DNA from: Burkholderia sp. BCC1644
GTDB taxonomy: Bacteria > Pseudomonadota > Gammaproteobacteria > Burkholderiales > Burkholderiaceae
Assembly: GCF_902833225.1 (NCBI RefSeq)
Contig: NZ_CADFEI010000019.1
Span: 1-64,000 of the forward strand
Direction of reading: 5' to 3'
DNA length: 64,000 bases
Both the position numbers and the translations under genes were made by a program. Below are positions 45,994 to 57,339 of this stretch, piece by piece. Positions within the stretch are counted from its first letter, which is position 1; each line of letters begins with the position of its first letter. A model generated the notes under the pieces. It was given only the letters and a program-made list of their open reading frames with translations. It was not told the DNA's origin and made no database searches.

Positions 45994-46009
45994 TCGAAAA
46001 TATTTTCGA
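45994..46009. promoter_or_regulatory. Perfect 16 bp A+T-rich palindrome
   Basis: TCGAAAATATTTTCGA reads identically on both strands. It lies between the OmpA-family hairpins and a candidate small-RNA region, and could be an operator or part of a promoter for that RNA or for metG. Confidence 0.5.
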
Positions 46010-46123
46010 ACTTCCGTCGCAGGCCGCGGTCAGTATTTACGGTACGCGGCTGGTGTTGCCGGCGCGTCACCATTCTCCTCTTGTCGTTGTTGCTCCGGGG
46101 CCGTATCCGCCCCGGTTTTTTTT
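46010..46123 (+). ncRNA. Candidate small RNA with CU-rich loop and strong terminator
   Basis: No gene precedes the very strong terminator at 46095-46123, which lies 110 bp past the hairpins that close the OmpA-family gene. The interval could encode a small RNA. TGGTG/CACCA (about 46050-46071) could pair to form a hairpin. It is followed by an unpaired-looking CU-rich stretch (TTCTCCTCTTGTCG) complementary to ribosome binding sites, then the terminator hairpin with eight T residues. This is the architecture of Hfq-type regulators. The 5' end and promoter are not clear; a TATTTA at 46034-46039 is only a weak -10. An alternative is an extended 3' UTR or a metG leader attenuator. Confidence 0.45.
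46095..46123 (+). terminator. Strong intrinsic terminator upstream of metG
   Basis: CCGGGGC (46095-46101) pairs with GCCCCGG (46109-46115), followed by eight T residues. It must end a transcript arriving from the left, either the OmpA-family message or a small RNA, because metG has its own -10 further downstream. Confidence 0.9.
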
Positions 46124-46242
46124 GCCTGCAGAATTCGTGCTGCATCGCAGCACAACGCCACCGGGCACGCCACCTGCGCGGCCCCGCTCCCTCCGGCGCC
46201 CGGTCCCCGGCGCCCGCTCGCATCGCCGGCGTGCGCCCCTGC

Positions 46243-46248
46243 TAGAAT
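46243..46248 (+). promoter_or_regulatory. Candidate -10 element of metG
   Basis: TAGAAT lies 43 bp before the metG start codon and downstream of the strong terminator, so metG appears to be transcribed independently. Confidence 0.45.
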
Positions 46249-46290
46249 CGCACTTTCCCGTCGTTTTTCCGCTGTTCCTCTACAGACCCT

Positions 46291-48447
46291 ATGTCCGCAT
46301 CCGACCTCACTTCCGTGCAGGCTGCGGCGCCGCAAGGCGACCGCCAGATCCTCGTAACGTCCGCACTGCCCTATGCCAACGGGCAGATCCACATCGGCCA
46401 CCTGGTCGAGTACATCCAGACCGACATCTGGGTGCGGACGCTGCGAATGCATGGCCATGAGGTCTACTACATCGGCGCCGACGACACGCACGGCACGCCG
46501 GTCATGCTGCGCGCGGAGAAGGAAGGCCTGACTCCGAAGCAGCTGATCGATCGCGTGTGGACCGAACACAAGCGCGACTTCGACAGCTTCGGCGTGTCGT
46601 TCGACAACTTCTACTCGACCGATTCGGACGAGAACCGCGTGCTGAGCGAGAAGATCTACCTCGCGCTGCAGGACGCCGGCCTGATCGCCGAGCGCGAGAT
46701 CGAGCAGGCATACGACCCGGTCAAGGAAATGTTCCTGCCGGACCGCTTCATCAAGGGCGAGTGCCCGAAGTGCCACGCGAAGGATCAATACGGCGACAAC
46801 TGCGAAGTGTGCGGTTCGACCTACCTGCCGACCGAACTGCTGAACCCGTATTCGGTCGTGTCGGGCGCGACGCCGGTGCGCAAGACGTCGAAGCATTACT
46901 TCTTCCGCCTGTCCGATCCGCGCTGCGAATCGTTCCTGCGCGAATGGGTGAGCGGCCTCGCACAGCCCGAAGCGACCAACAAGATGCGCGAATGGCTCGG
47001 CGACGCCGGCGAAGCCAAGCTCGCCGACTGGGACATCTCGCGTGACGCGCCGTACTTCGGCTTCGAGATCCCGGGCGCGCCCGGCAAGTATTTCTACGTG
47101 TGGCTCGACGCGCCGGTCGGCTACTACGCGAGCTTCAAGAACCTGTGCGACCGCAGCGGCATCGACTTCGATGCGTGGATCCGCCCGGGCACGAAGGCCG
47201 AGCAGTACCACTTCATCGGCAAGGACATCCTGTACTTCCACACGCTGTTCTGGCCCGCGATGCTCGAGTTCTCGGGCCACCGCACGCCGACCAACGTGTT
47301 CGCGCACGGCTTCCTGACGGTCGACGGCGCGAAGATGTCGAAGTCGCGCGGCACGTTCATCACCGCGCAGAGCTACATCGACACGGGCCTGAACCCCGAA
47401 TGGCTGCGCTACTACTTCGCCGCGAAGCTGAACGCGACGATGGAAGACATCGACCTGAACCTCGACGATTTCCAGGCGCGCGTGAACAGCGACCTCGTCG
47501 GCAAGTACGTGAACATCGCGAGCCGCGCGGCCGGCTTCCTGATCAAGCGTTTCGACGGCCGCGTGCAGGACAGCGCGATGAACCACCCGCTCGTCGCGAA
47601 GCTGCGCGATGCGATTCCGCAGATCGCCGCGCACTACGAAGCACGCGAATACAGCCGCGCGCTGCGCCAGACGATGGAGCTCGCGGACGAAGTGAACGCG
47701 TACGTCGACGGCGCGAAGCCGTGGGATCTCGCGAAGGATCCGGCCAACGCGGTCGCGCTGCATGAAACCTGCAGCGTGAGCCTCGAGTCGTTCCGTCTGC
47801 TGTCGCTCGCGCTGAAGCCGGTGATGCCGCGTGTCGCCGAAGCCGTCGAGGCGTTCTTCGGGATCGCGCCGCTCGCATGGGCCGATGCCGCGAAGCCGCT
47901 GTCGTCGGAACAGCCGATCAAGGCGTACCAGCACCTGATGACGCGCGTCGACGCGAAGCAGATCGAGGCGCTGCTCGCCGCGAACCGCGATTCGCTGCAG
48001 GCCGAGGCTACCGGTGCGGCCGCCGCGAGCGCCAACGCCGCGAAGGACGCGAAGAACAACGCGAAGGCGAACGCGAAGCAGGCGGTCGTGAACGGCGCCG
48101 ACGACGCACCGATCTCGATCGACGATTTCGCGAAGATCGACCTGCGCATCGCGAAGATCGTCGCGTGCCAGGCGGTCGAAGGCTCGGACAAGCTGCTGCA
48201 GCTCACGCTCGACGTCGGCGAGGAAAAGACCCGCAATGTGTTCTCGGGCATCAAGTCCGCGTACCAGCCCGAGCAGCTCGTCGGCAAGCTGACGGTGATG
48301 GTCGCGAACCTCGCGCCGCGCAAGATGAAGTTCGGCCTGTCCGAAGGGATGGTGCTCGCCGCGTCGGCCACCGACGAGAAGGCGGAACCGGGCCTCTACA
48401 TCCTCGAGCCGCACAGCGGCGCGAAGCCCGGCATGCGCGTGAAGTAA
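46291..48447 (+). CDS. metG: Methionyl-tRNA synthetase
   Basis: A 718-residue class I synthetase charging tRNA-Met. The HIGH motif is HIGHLVE (about 34), and the zinc knuckle is CPKC...CEVC (about 148-164). The KMSKS motif is KMSKSRGT (about 349). An anticodon-binding domain follows. After an Ala/Lys/Asn-rich linker, a C-terminal tRNA-binding OB domain (about 605-718, '[31 protein letters not shown]') promotes dimerisation. All parts of a full-length MetG1 are present. It is followed by a bidirectional terminator shared with tamB. Confidence 0.98.
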   Translation: MSASDLTSVQAAAPQGDRQILVTSALPYANGQIHIGHLVEYIQTDIWVRTLRMHGHEVYYIGADDTHGTPVMLRAEKEGLTPKQLIDRVWTEHKRDFDSFGVSFDNFYSTDSDENRVLSEKIYLALQDAGLIAEREIEQAYDPVKEMFLPDRFIKGECPKCHAKDQYGDNCEVCGSTYLPTELLNPYSVVSGATPVRKTSKHYFFRLSDPRCESFLREWVSGLAQPEATNKMREWLGDAGEAKLADWDISRDAPYFGFEIPGAPGKYFYVWLDAPVGYYASFKNLCDRSGIDFDAWIRPGTKAEQYHFIGKDILYFHTLFWPAMLEFSGHRTPTNVFAHGFLTVDGAKMSKSRGTFITAQSYIDTGLNPEWLRYYFAAKLNATMEDIDLNLDDFQARVNSDLVGKYVNIASRAAGFLIKRFDGRVQDSAMNHPLVAKLRDAIPQIAAHYEAREYSRALRQTMELADEVNAYVDGAKPWDLAKDPANAVALHETCSVSLESFRLLSLALKPVMPRVAEAVEAFFGIAPLAWADAAKPLSSEQPIKAYQHLMTRVDAKQIEALLAANRDSLQAEATGAAAASANAAKDAKNNAKANAKQAVVNGADDAPISIDDFAKIDLRIAKIVACQAVEGSDKLLQLTLDVGEEKTRNVFSGIKSAYQPEQLVGKLTVMVANLAPRKMKFGLSEGMVLAASATDEKAEPGLYILEPHSGAKPGMRVK

Positions 48448-48470
48448 GCCGAACGCGCTGCCGCTGGCGC

Positions 48471-48506
48471 AAAAAAAGCCCCGCACGAATCATGCGGGGC
48501 TTTTTT
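48471..48506. terminator. Bidirectional terminator between metG and tamB
   Basis: AAAAAAGCCCCGCA (48472-48485) pairs with TGCGGGGCTTTTTT (48493-48506) around a 7-base loop, with A/T-runs on both sides. The tamB stop codon begins at its edge. Confidence 0.9.
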
Positions 48507-51500
48507 CATGGCTGCTCGGTACGCCGCGTGCGCGCGGCGTCGCTGCCGAACCACCGGTCGAAGCGCCGCGTGTAGTTCAGGTCGACGCCCTGGAACGTGC
48601 CGCCGTACGCGGACACCGACCAGAAGCGCGTCAGGTTGATCGTCGCCTTGAACGCGTTGGCCGCCGATTGCAGCCCCTGCTCGAAACCGAGCACGAACCG
48701 CTCGTTGATCGCCTTCGACACCAGCACGACCTGCGGATCGGTCAGGCCGACTTCGCTGCGGCCGACCGACACCTCGTCGAGGCCGAAGGTCTGTGCGACG
48801 CGCTTGCCCGTCACGCTGCCGAGCAGCCCGAGCGCCGCGGTCATCGCCCCCTGCTGGCCGACGTTGTTGCCCTGGTCGGTGCCGTGCCCGAACAGCAGCC
48901 ACGACAGCTTTTCGTTGTCCGTGACGTTCGGCTCCGACACGAGCTTGACCGTCAGCGACTGGATCGTGCCCGTCACCTGCACGCCGGCCTCGACCTCCTG
49001 GTTGCGCCGCATCGCGAGGATGTTGACGCCCGGGTTCGACACCGGGCCGTTGAACGTGAAGAAGCCGTTCTCGATCGCGAGCTTGCGGCCGAACGACGTG
49101 TATGTCGACCCTTCGGTCACGCGCACGTTGCCGACCGCGCGCAGCGGCACGCCCGGCGCGCTCATCACGGTGATCGTGCCGCGCAGCCCGAGATCGGCGC
49201 CGTGCCCCTTGAAGCGGAAGTTGTTGCCGAGACCGATGTCGATATTCGCGCGCGGCGCGAGCGACGGCGCCGGCTTGTCCTCGACCGGCTTCGGCTTCGC
49301 GACCGCGGTGCCGGTCGGCGTCTCGCCGCGCACCGTGCCGTCCGGCTGCACGATCACGACGTCGTCCGACAGGTGCGGCGCCGATTCCTCGGGCAGGTCG
49401 AACAACGCGCGGTCGACCACGAACTTGCCGTCGATCGACAGCGCGCCGCGCGGCCCGTCGTTCGCGACGGTTGCCTTGCCCGACAGCGACAGCTTGCGGT
49501 CCGGCGCAGCGAACAGTTCGAGCTTGTCCGCGACGATGCTCGCGGTCAGGTCGGGCGCCTCGCCGTCGAGGCGCACGCGGCCGAGCGCGCGCAGCGTGCC
49601 GTCGCCGCCGTGGAACTCGACCTGCTGGAATTCGACCAGGTTGTCCGACAGCTTCACGCGCACGATGCCGTCCTTCAGCTGTACGCCCTGGTCGATGAGC
49701 GTCGCCGACAAATCGTCGCCCGTCAGCATCCCCGACAGGTTCGGCTTCACCGGCGTGCCGGCGACCGTCAGCTTCAGCGCCGCTCGTCCGCCAAGGAGAT
49801 AGCTCGGCCCGAACAGGTTGCCGGTCGTCTTCAGTGCCGGAATGTCGGCGTCGATGCGGCCCGACAGCGGACCGTCGTTGACGACACCGAACACGCCGTC
49901 GCGCAGCGCAAACGGCACCGTGACGTTCGCGTCGAGCGTGCCGATGCGGCTCGCCTTCGCGAGCGCCGTCACGTTGAGCCGGTTGCCGGGCGCGAAGCTC
50001 GCACGCGCGGACAGGTCGGTCAGCCCGAGCGACGCGATGCCGCGCCCGCTCTCGATCGTCACGTCGCCGCCGCGGCGCTTCACCTGCACGTAGCCCGTCG
50101 CGTTCGCGCCGAGCGAGAAATCCCAGTCGGCGTCGAGCACGACGTCGGTCCGCACCGGCGGGCGCTGGCCCGTCAGTTCCTGGCGGACTTCGAGGAGACG
50201 CGCGACCGACGCGCCGCTCACCGAGCCCGCCGAGCGCATCTGGCCGTGATCGAACACGAACGACTTCAGGTCGATCGCCGCGCCTTCGAGCGTGAGCCGC
50301 GTCGCGCCGAGTGTCACGCGGCCGGCGCCGGCCGACACCGTCAGCGGGGCCTGCAGCGCGACGGCCGGCGTGCCGCGATTCGCCAGACGCGTGACGGTGC
50401 CGTCCCAGCGCATCCCGTCGCGGTTCTCGACCACGCCGCCGTTCGCCGCGAGCGTCAGGTCGATCACGCGGCCGCCGGCCATCCCGAGCGCCGACGCGTC
50501 GAGCGTGTGCTTCGCGCGCGTGCCGTCGAGGTTCGCGCGCAGCGATTTCAGCTTCAGCGAGCCGAGCGCGATGTCGGACGCGTCGGCCGTGAACACGAGC
50601 GCGCCGTGCGCGCCGTCGCGGATATCCGCGCGGCCTTGCGCGGCGCCGATCCGGTTCGAGCCGACGACGACGTGCTCGGCCTTGTAGGTGGCCGTCACGT
50701 TCGGATGCGCGAAGCTGCCCGTCAGGTCGCCCTGCGCCTGCACGAGCCCTTCGACGCCGAAGCCGAGCCGGTCGAGCTGCGGCGCATCGATCACGAAGCG
50801 CAGCCGGTCGCCGGGCGCGCCGAAGCTGCCGCGCAGGTCGACGTGGTTGCCCGCGATCGACAGGGTCGCGTTGCTCGGCAGGATCCGCGAACCGGCGAGC
50901 TGCACGACGCCGGCGCCGGTCAGCGGCACGCCGTCGTACAGGCTGTCGCCGAGCTTGAAGGTCGCCTTCGTCGATACCTGCGGCGCGAACGCGCCCGAGG
51001 CCGTCAGCGTGCCCGACACGCGCGTCTCGCCGTGCGTGGCGGGCGCCTTGGCCACCTTGGCGGGCGCCTTGCCGCCGCCGGCCTTCGGTGCGCTCAGCGC
51101 GGCGAGAAGCAGCGGATCGAACGCCGTCAGCGTTGCCTTCGCGTCGTAGCTCGAATGCGCGTCGTGACGGAACACGCCCGTCAGGTCGATACGTCCCTTG
51201 CCCGCCGTCACGCGCGCGTCGGTCAACACGGTCTGCTGCGGCGTCAGCGCGACTTTCGCGCGTGCGCCGAGCGCGAGCTTCGGGTCGTTCAAGTTGAAGT
51301 CGACGGTCGTGACGTCGCCCGCGAGCGTCACGCCGAGCGGGCCGCCGAGACGCATCGGCCGCAACTCGGCGACGAACGCGTTCAGGTCGAGGTTCGCGAC
51401 CTTCAGGTCGAAGCGGCCCTTGCCGCCCTTCAGCGTGCCGTTGCCCGTCACGCTGCCGTCGCGGATCAGTTTCAGCGCGAGATCGTCGATCCGCTGCGCG

Positions 51501-52579
51501 TGCGCATCGAGATGCACGTTCGCATGCGCGTCGATCACCGGCAGCAGGTGGTCGCCGAGCGTGCCGGGCTTCGCGTTGACGATCGACACCGGGCCCGTCA
51601 CCGCGAACCCCTTCGCGGGCGCCGAGCCGGCCGGCGCGGTCACGGGCGCGAGTTCCGCCCGCACCGCGAGATCGGCCACCGGCGCGCCGGGCGAAAGCGC
51701 CTGCGGGTTCACGTGGTCGAACGCAAGCGACGCGCGCGTGAGCGGCACCGCGCCGAACGGTGCGGCCTCGACGTGCGCGCGCCCGTTCAGCTTCATCCCG
51801 CTCGCGTTGACGTCGGCGACGAGCGCCTCGAGCGAGCCCGACACGCGGGCCCGCGCGTCGACCGGCTCGTCCGACAGCTTGCCCGCGTAGGTGGCTTCGC
51901 CGGTCAGCGCGAACGGCTTCACGCCATCGAGCTTCGCGCGCGCGGTCAGCGCGCCGTACGGCGTATCGACGCCGTCGAGCACGAGTTCATGGTGACGGCC
52001 GTCGCTGCGGCCGTTCAGCGCGATGTGGTCGAGCTGCGTCGTCGAGCCGCCGTCGTGGATCGCGAGGCGATCGACGCGCAGGTCGTCGATCCGCAACTGC
52101 AGCGGCAGGCTCAGGTCCTGCGGCGTGGTGCCCGGCGTCGACGGCCCCGGCGCGACCCGCACGTCGATCGTGCCCGCGCGAAGATAGGCGATCGACAGCC
52201 GCCACGGCGCACGGGTCAGCGCCCAGCGGCCGTCGAGCCGGTCGATGCGGACCTCGGTGCCCGAGCCGTCGGGGCTCGTCCATGCGAAGCCCCGCAGCCG
52301 CACGCCGGTCGCGAGCGAGCCGCCTTCGAGCGTGCCCGCGAGCCGTGTGCCGAGCACGTGTCCGGCCACCTGCCATGCGAGCCGCGTGCCGCGCTCGGTC
52401 GTCACCGCGCCCGCCACGAGCGCCGCCGCCAGCACGACGAGCAGCACGAGTACCGCCAGCGTCCACGCGACGACGCGCACCGCCCGGCCGCGGCGCGGCG
52501 CGCGCGGCGGCGTGTCGGGCGCGCCGTCGGGCGAGTCCGGATCGTGAGGCGGCGGCGTGTCGTTCGGGTCCTTCGTCAT
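48506..52579 (-). CDS. tamB: Translocation and assembly module inner-membrane protein TamB
   Basis: A 1357-residue TamB/YtfN homologue (E. coli TamB is 1259). A cytoplasmic Pro/Asp-rich start is followed by a single membrane helix (about 34-58, VRVVAWTLAVLVLLVVLAAALVAG). A very long periplasmic beta-helical region follows, and the C-terminal DUF490 domain contains 'VTEGSTYTSFGRKLAIENGFFTFNGPVSNPGVNI' and 'GTIQSLTVKLVSEPNVTDNEKLSWLLFGHG'. Such proteins bridge inner and outer membranes and help lipid transport and outer-membrane protein assembly together with TamA, encoded 28 bp upstream. Confidence 0.95.
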   Translation of the reverse strand: MTKDPNDTPPPHDPDSPDGAPDTPPRAPRRGRAVRVVAWTLAVLVLLVVLAAALVAGAVTTERGTRLAWQVAGHVLGTRLAGTLEGGSLATGVRLRGFAWTSPDGSGTEVRIDRLDGRWALTRAPWRLSIAYLRAGTIDVRVAPGPSTPGTTPQDLSLPLQLRIDDLRVDRLAIHDGGSTTQLDHIALNGRSDGRHHELVLDGVDTPYGALTARAKLDGVKPFALTGEATYAGKLSDEPVDARARVSGSLEALVADVNASGMKLNGRAHVEAAPFGAVPLTRASLAFDHVNPQALSPGAPVADLAVRAELAPVTAPAGSAPAKGFAVTGPVSIVNAKPGTLGDHLLPVIDAHANVHLDAHAQRIDDLALKLIRDGSVTGNGTLKGGKGRFDLKVANLDLNAFVAELRPMRLGGPLGVTLAGDVTTVDFNLNDPKLALGARAKVALTPQQTVLTDARVTAGKGRIDLTGVFRHDAHSSYDAKATLTAFDPLLLAALSAPKAGGGKAPAKVAKAPATHGETRVSGTLTASGAFAPQVSTKATFKLGDSLYDGVPLTGAGVVQLAGSRILPSNATLSIAGNHVDLRGSFGAPGDRLRFVIDAPQLDRLGFGVEGLVQAQGDLTGSFAHPNVTATYKAEHVVVGSNRIGAAQGRADIRDGAHGALVFTADASDIALGSLKLKSLRANLDGTRAKHTLDASALGMAGGRVIDLTLAANGGVVENRDGMRWDGTVTRLANRGTPAVALQAPLTVSAGAGRVTLGATRLTLEGAAIDLKSFVFDHGQMRSAGSVSGASVARLLEVRQELTGQRPPVRTDVVLDADWDFSLGANATGYVQVKRRGGDVTIESGRGIASLGLTDLSARASFAPGNRLNVTALAKASRIGTLDANVTVPFALRDGVFGVVNDGPLSGRIDADIPALKTTGNLFGPSYLLGGRAALKLTVAGTPVKPNLSGMLTGDDLSATLIDQGVQLKDGIVRVKLSDNLVEFQQVEFHGGDGTLRALGRVRLDGEAPDLTASIVADKLELFAAPDRKLSLSGKATVANDGPRGALSIDGKFVVDRALFDLPEESAPHLSDDVVIVQPDGTVRGETPTGTAVAKPKPVEDKPAPSLAPRANIDIGLGNNFRFKGHGADLGLRGTITVMSAPGVPLRAVGNVRVTEGSTYTSFGRKLAIENGFFTFNGPVSNPGVNILAMRRNQEVEAGVQVTGTIQSLTVKLVSEPNVTDNEKLSWLLFGHGTDQGNNVGQQGAMTAALGLLGSVTGKRVAQTFGLDEVSVGRSEVGLTDPQVVLVSKAINERFVLGFEQGLQSAANAFKATINLTRFWSVSAYGGTFQGVDLNYTRRFDRWFGSDAARTRRTEQP

Positions 52580-52607
52580 GCGGTTCGTCGTCGATGAGGC
52601 GGTACGG

Positions 52608-54392
52608 TCAGAAAGCGATGCCGAGCGTCAGGTACGGGCGCACGCTATGGTTGCGCAACCCGTACGCGACGTCGACGTTGATCGGGCCGACGGGGCTGCG
52701 CCAGCGCGCGCCGACACCGACGCCCGGATAGAACACGCGCTCGCCCCACGCATCGGTCGCGGTGCCGATGTCGAAGAACGTCGCGGCGCCCCAGTCGCGG
52801 TTGAACCAGTGCTGGTATTCGGCGGTGCCCGTCATCAGGTACTTGGTCGGCAACACGGAGCCGTCGACGCTGTTGCCGATGCTCTGGTAGCCGTAGCCGC
52901 GCACCGAGTTCGAGCCGCCCGCGCGGAACAGCAGCGACGCCGGCACGCCGGTCGAGCTGCCGCCCGTGAACACGCCGCCGAGCTCCGCGCGGAACACGAA
53001 CAGGTCGCGCTTGCCGACCGGCAGGTACTGCTGGCCGCGCGCGTAGCCGCGAACGAAGGTCTGGTCGGTCGCCACGCCCTTGACCGCGAAGCCGGCCTCC
53101 GCGTGGATCAGGTTGCCCGAACGCGGGAACAGCGGATCGTCGACGTTGCGGCGCGTCCACGCCCACTGCGGCACCAGCGCGCGGCTCGTGGTCGGCCCCG
53201 CGCCGTTCTGGTCGAGCCGGTCCTGGTAGTACATCAGCGAATACGAATAGTCGATGAACTGGCCCGTGCGCGTGCGCTGCACGCCGACCCGCGCGCTGTA
53301 GATGCGCGTGTCCGACACGTTGGTGTTCGTATAGGACGCGAGCACGCTGTTGGTCCAGCCCTTCTCGCCCGGCGGCATCGACAGCTGGACCTGCCCGTAC
53401 TGCTGGATCTGGTCGAGCCGGCCCGACACCGTCAGCGGCCACGCGGCGCCGAACGTGTCGAGATACGTATAGGAACCCTGCACGTGCGGCCCCGTATCGG
53501 TGGCGAAGCCGACGCCGCCGCGGATGTTGTTGTACGGGAACTCGCTGACCTTCACGTGCACGGGCGTGCGCTCGGGCTTCGCCGTATCGTCGCCGACGTC
53601 GATCGCGACGCTCGCGTAATAAGGCGTGTTCTGCAACTGCCGCTGCAGTTCGGTGATCCGCTGCACGTCGTAGATCTCGCCTTCCGACAGCGGATTGACG
53701 TTCGTGACGATCTTCTCCGGATAACGACGCACGCCGTCGACGTCGACCTTGCCGATCGTGAAGGTCGGGCCGCTCTCGAACGTGACGGCGAGCGTCGCAC
53801 GCTGCGTGCGGGGATCGATGCGCGCCTCGGACGACGCGATCTTCGCGCCGAGATAACGACGCGACTGCAGCTGCCTGAGCGCCGCGCCCTTCGCGCCGTC
53901 CCAGTCGGACTGCGTGAACGGATCGCCGGGCTTCAGCGAGAACGCGAAACGCGTCGCGGCCTCCTGCTTCGGATCCTCGGTGTCGATGGGCCCCTTGAAC
54001 GTCAGGTCGACCGTCGACACGAAGGTCTGCTTCCCCGGATCGACCGCGATGCGCACGTCGCGCTTGCCGTCACGCGTGCGCACGTCGGTACGCACGACCG
54101 GCGAGAAATAGCCGGCCGTCGCGGTCAGGTCGCGCACCTGCTGCGGCGTGGCGGTCACGAGGAAGTCGAACTGGTCGTCGCTGATGTCGTCGCGCTTCGC
54201 GAAGCGCGCGATATCGAGATGCGACTTGAGGAGCTTGCGGATCGAGCGCGGCGCGTCGATGTCGACGTCGTACTTCGCATGGGCCGGCAGCGCGAAGCAC
54301 GCGGCGAGGCACCCGGCGAGGGTCGCCCGTGCGATGCCGGCCGCGGCGCCGGCGCGACTGCGTGCCGCGCGCGGGCCCGCGTCGTGCGCCAT
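52608..54392 (-). CDS. tamA: Translocation and assembly module outer-membrane protein TamA (Omp85 family)
   Basis: A 594-residue Omp85-family protein. A signal peptide (ending near CFALPAHA) is followed by POTRA domains (about 40-270, e.g. 'FTIGKVDVDGVRRYPEKIVTNVNPLSEGEIYDV') and a 16-strand beta-barrel. The barrel has the conserved lid-lock motif region 'RAGGSNSVRGYGYQSIG' and a C-terminal Phe (YLTLGIAF). I chose the ATG at 54392 (MAHDAGPRAARS); a TTG at 54422 is an alternative. It is in an operon with tamB. It is divergent from a DUF3460 gene. Confidence 0.95.
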   Translation of the reverse strand: MAHDAGPRAARSRAGAAAGIARATLAGCLAACFALPAHAKYDVDIDAPRSIRKLLKSHLDIARFAKRDDISDDQFDFLVTATPQQVRDLTATAGYFSPVVRTDVRTRDGKRDVRIAVDPGKQTFVSTVDLTFKGPIDTEDPKQEAATRFAFSLKPGDPFTQSDWDGAKGAALRQLQSRRYLGAKIASSEARIDPRTQRATLAVTFESGPTFTIGKVDVDGVRRYPEKIVTNVNPLSEGEIYDVQRITELQRQLQNTPYYASVAIDVGDDTAKPERTPVHVKVSEFPYNNIRGGVGFATDTGPHVQGSYTYLDTFGAAWPLTVSGRLDQIQQYGQVQLSMPPGEKGWTNSVLASYTNTNVSDTRIYSARVGVQRTRTGQFIDYSYSLMYYQDRLDQNGAGPTTSRALVPQWAWTRRNVDDPLFPRSGNLIHAEAGFAVKGVATDQTFVRGYARGQQYLPVGKRDLFVFRAELGGVFTGGSSTGVPASLLFRAGGSNSVRGYGYQSIGNSVDGSVLPTKYLMTGTAEYQHWFNRDWGAATFFDIGTATDAWGERVFYPGVGVGARWRSPVGPINVDVAYGLRNHSVRPYLTLGIAF

Positions 54393-54609
54393 GGGTGCTT
54401 GCTGGTTCGACTGCCCCGCCAAATATGACCTCGCCGTCCTGGATTGTTACGGTTTCGTGGAAAACCCTGTATTTGACCACAGGGCGCGGGCGTCAAAGCC
54501 AAACGATTGTGAAAGACTGCTGGGCCCGGCACGGCCGCCGCGCCATGCGCTCCGGCGCCGCCCCGCGGATTCGACGCGCGATTGGCGCCGGCTGTTCCCC
54601 GCGATGCGG

Positions 54610-54615
54610 TAAAAT
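54610..54615 (+). promoter_or_regulatory. Candidate -10 element of the DUF3460-scpA operon
   Basis: TAAAAT lies 55 bp before the DUF3460 start codon in the tamA-divergent region. The remaining roughly 200 bp of that region show nothing I can name. Confidence 0.4.
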
Positions 54616-54669
54616 CCCGCCATCGCGAATCCGGCGCATCGTGCGCCGCCCGAAACGGAAGATCCAGCC

Positions 54670-54858
54670 ATGCCGTACCAGTCCGACGTCACGCAGTTCC
54701 TGAACCAGCTCAAGCAGCAGAAGCCGACGCTCGAGGAAGAGCAGCGCAAGGGCCGTTCCCTGCTGTGGGACAAGCAGCCGATCGATCTCGAAGAGCGCGC
54801 CGACCAGCAGGAATCGCGCGTGAAGCAAACGTCGTACGTCTACTACCAGAACTTCTGA
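54670..54858 (+). CDS. DUF3460 family small protein
   Basis: A 62-residue protein (MPYQSDVTQFLNQLKQQKPTLEEEQRKGRSLLWDKQPIDLEER...SYVYYQNF) matching the beta-proteobacterial DUF3460 family: the 'SDVTQFL..LK...P.LE..Q..GR.LLWDK' pattern and a C-terminal YVYY. The function is unknown. Only 4 bp separate it from scpA, so the two are co-transcribed and probably co-translated, which suggests a link to chromosome segregation but does not prove one. Confidence 0.88.
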   Translation: MPYQSDVTQFLNQLKQQKPTLEEEQRKGRSLLWDKQPIDLEERADQQESRVKQTSYVYYQNF

Positions 54859-56835
<1,977 letters not shown>

Positions 56836-56879
56836 CGGGCCGCCCGCCCGCGCCTCTCACGACGCATCACGGAGACACC

Positions 56880-57266
56880 ATGCAGCGCCACATGCTCAAA
56901 TCGAAGATCCACCGCGCGGCAGTCACGCACTGCGAGCTGCACTACGAAGGCTCGTGCGCGATCGACGAAGACCTGCTCGAAGCGGCGGGCCTCATCGAAA
57001 ACGAACGGATCGACATCTGGAACATCAACAACGGCGAGCGCTTCTCGACGTACGCGATCAAGGGCGAGCGCGGCAGCGGGATGATCTCGCTGAACGGCTC
57101 GGCCGCGCGCCGCGCGCAGCTCGGCGACCTCGTGATCATCGCGGCGTTCGCGATGGTCGACGAAGCCGAACTGCAGGCCGGCTGGAAGCCGAAGCTCGTG
57201 TTCATCGACGACGGCAACAAGATCAAGGGCCACCGCGATCACGTGCCGACGCAGAACTGGACGTAA
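56880..57266 (+). CDS. panD: Aspartate 1-decarboxylase
   Basis: A 128-residue pyruvoyl enzyme that makes beta-alanine from aspartate. The proenzyme self-cleaves between Gly24 and Ser25 (YEGSCAID), giving the pyruvoyl group. Other features are '[19 protein letters not shown]', '[27 protein letters not shown]'. The start [16 protein letters not shown] is canonical, with GGAG upstream. It is the second gene of the pan operon and is followed by a hairpin terminator. Confidence 0.97.
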   Translation: MQRHMLKSKIHRAAVTHCELHYEGSCAIDEDLLEAAGLIENERIDIWNINNGERFSTYAIKGERGSGMISLNGSAARRAQLGDLVIIAAFAMVDEAELQAGWKPKLVFIDDGNKIKGHRDHVPTQNWT

Positions 57267-57287
57267 GCCGGCTGCCGCTCACGCACA

Positions 57288-57329
57288 AAGGGCTGGATCC
57301 CGTACGCCACGGGATCCGGCCCTTCTCGT
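57288..57329 (+). terminator. Terminator after panD
   Basis: A 16 bp stem with one T.G pair (57288-57303 with 57309-57324) and a short T-rich tail (CTCGTTT). It lies between convergent panD and the ParA-like gene. Confidence 0.75.
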
Positions 57330-57339
57330 TTCGTCACGC

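Noticed and set aside
48668-52597. A 1309-codon uninterrupted open frame on the plus strand, antisense to tamB
   Set aside because: Its translation is an Arg/His/Glu/Gln-rich chain without domains, typical of the antisense frame of a GC-rich gene. TamB on the other strand has clear family features.
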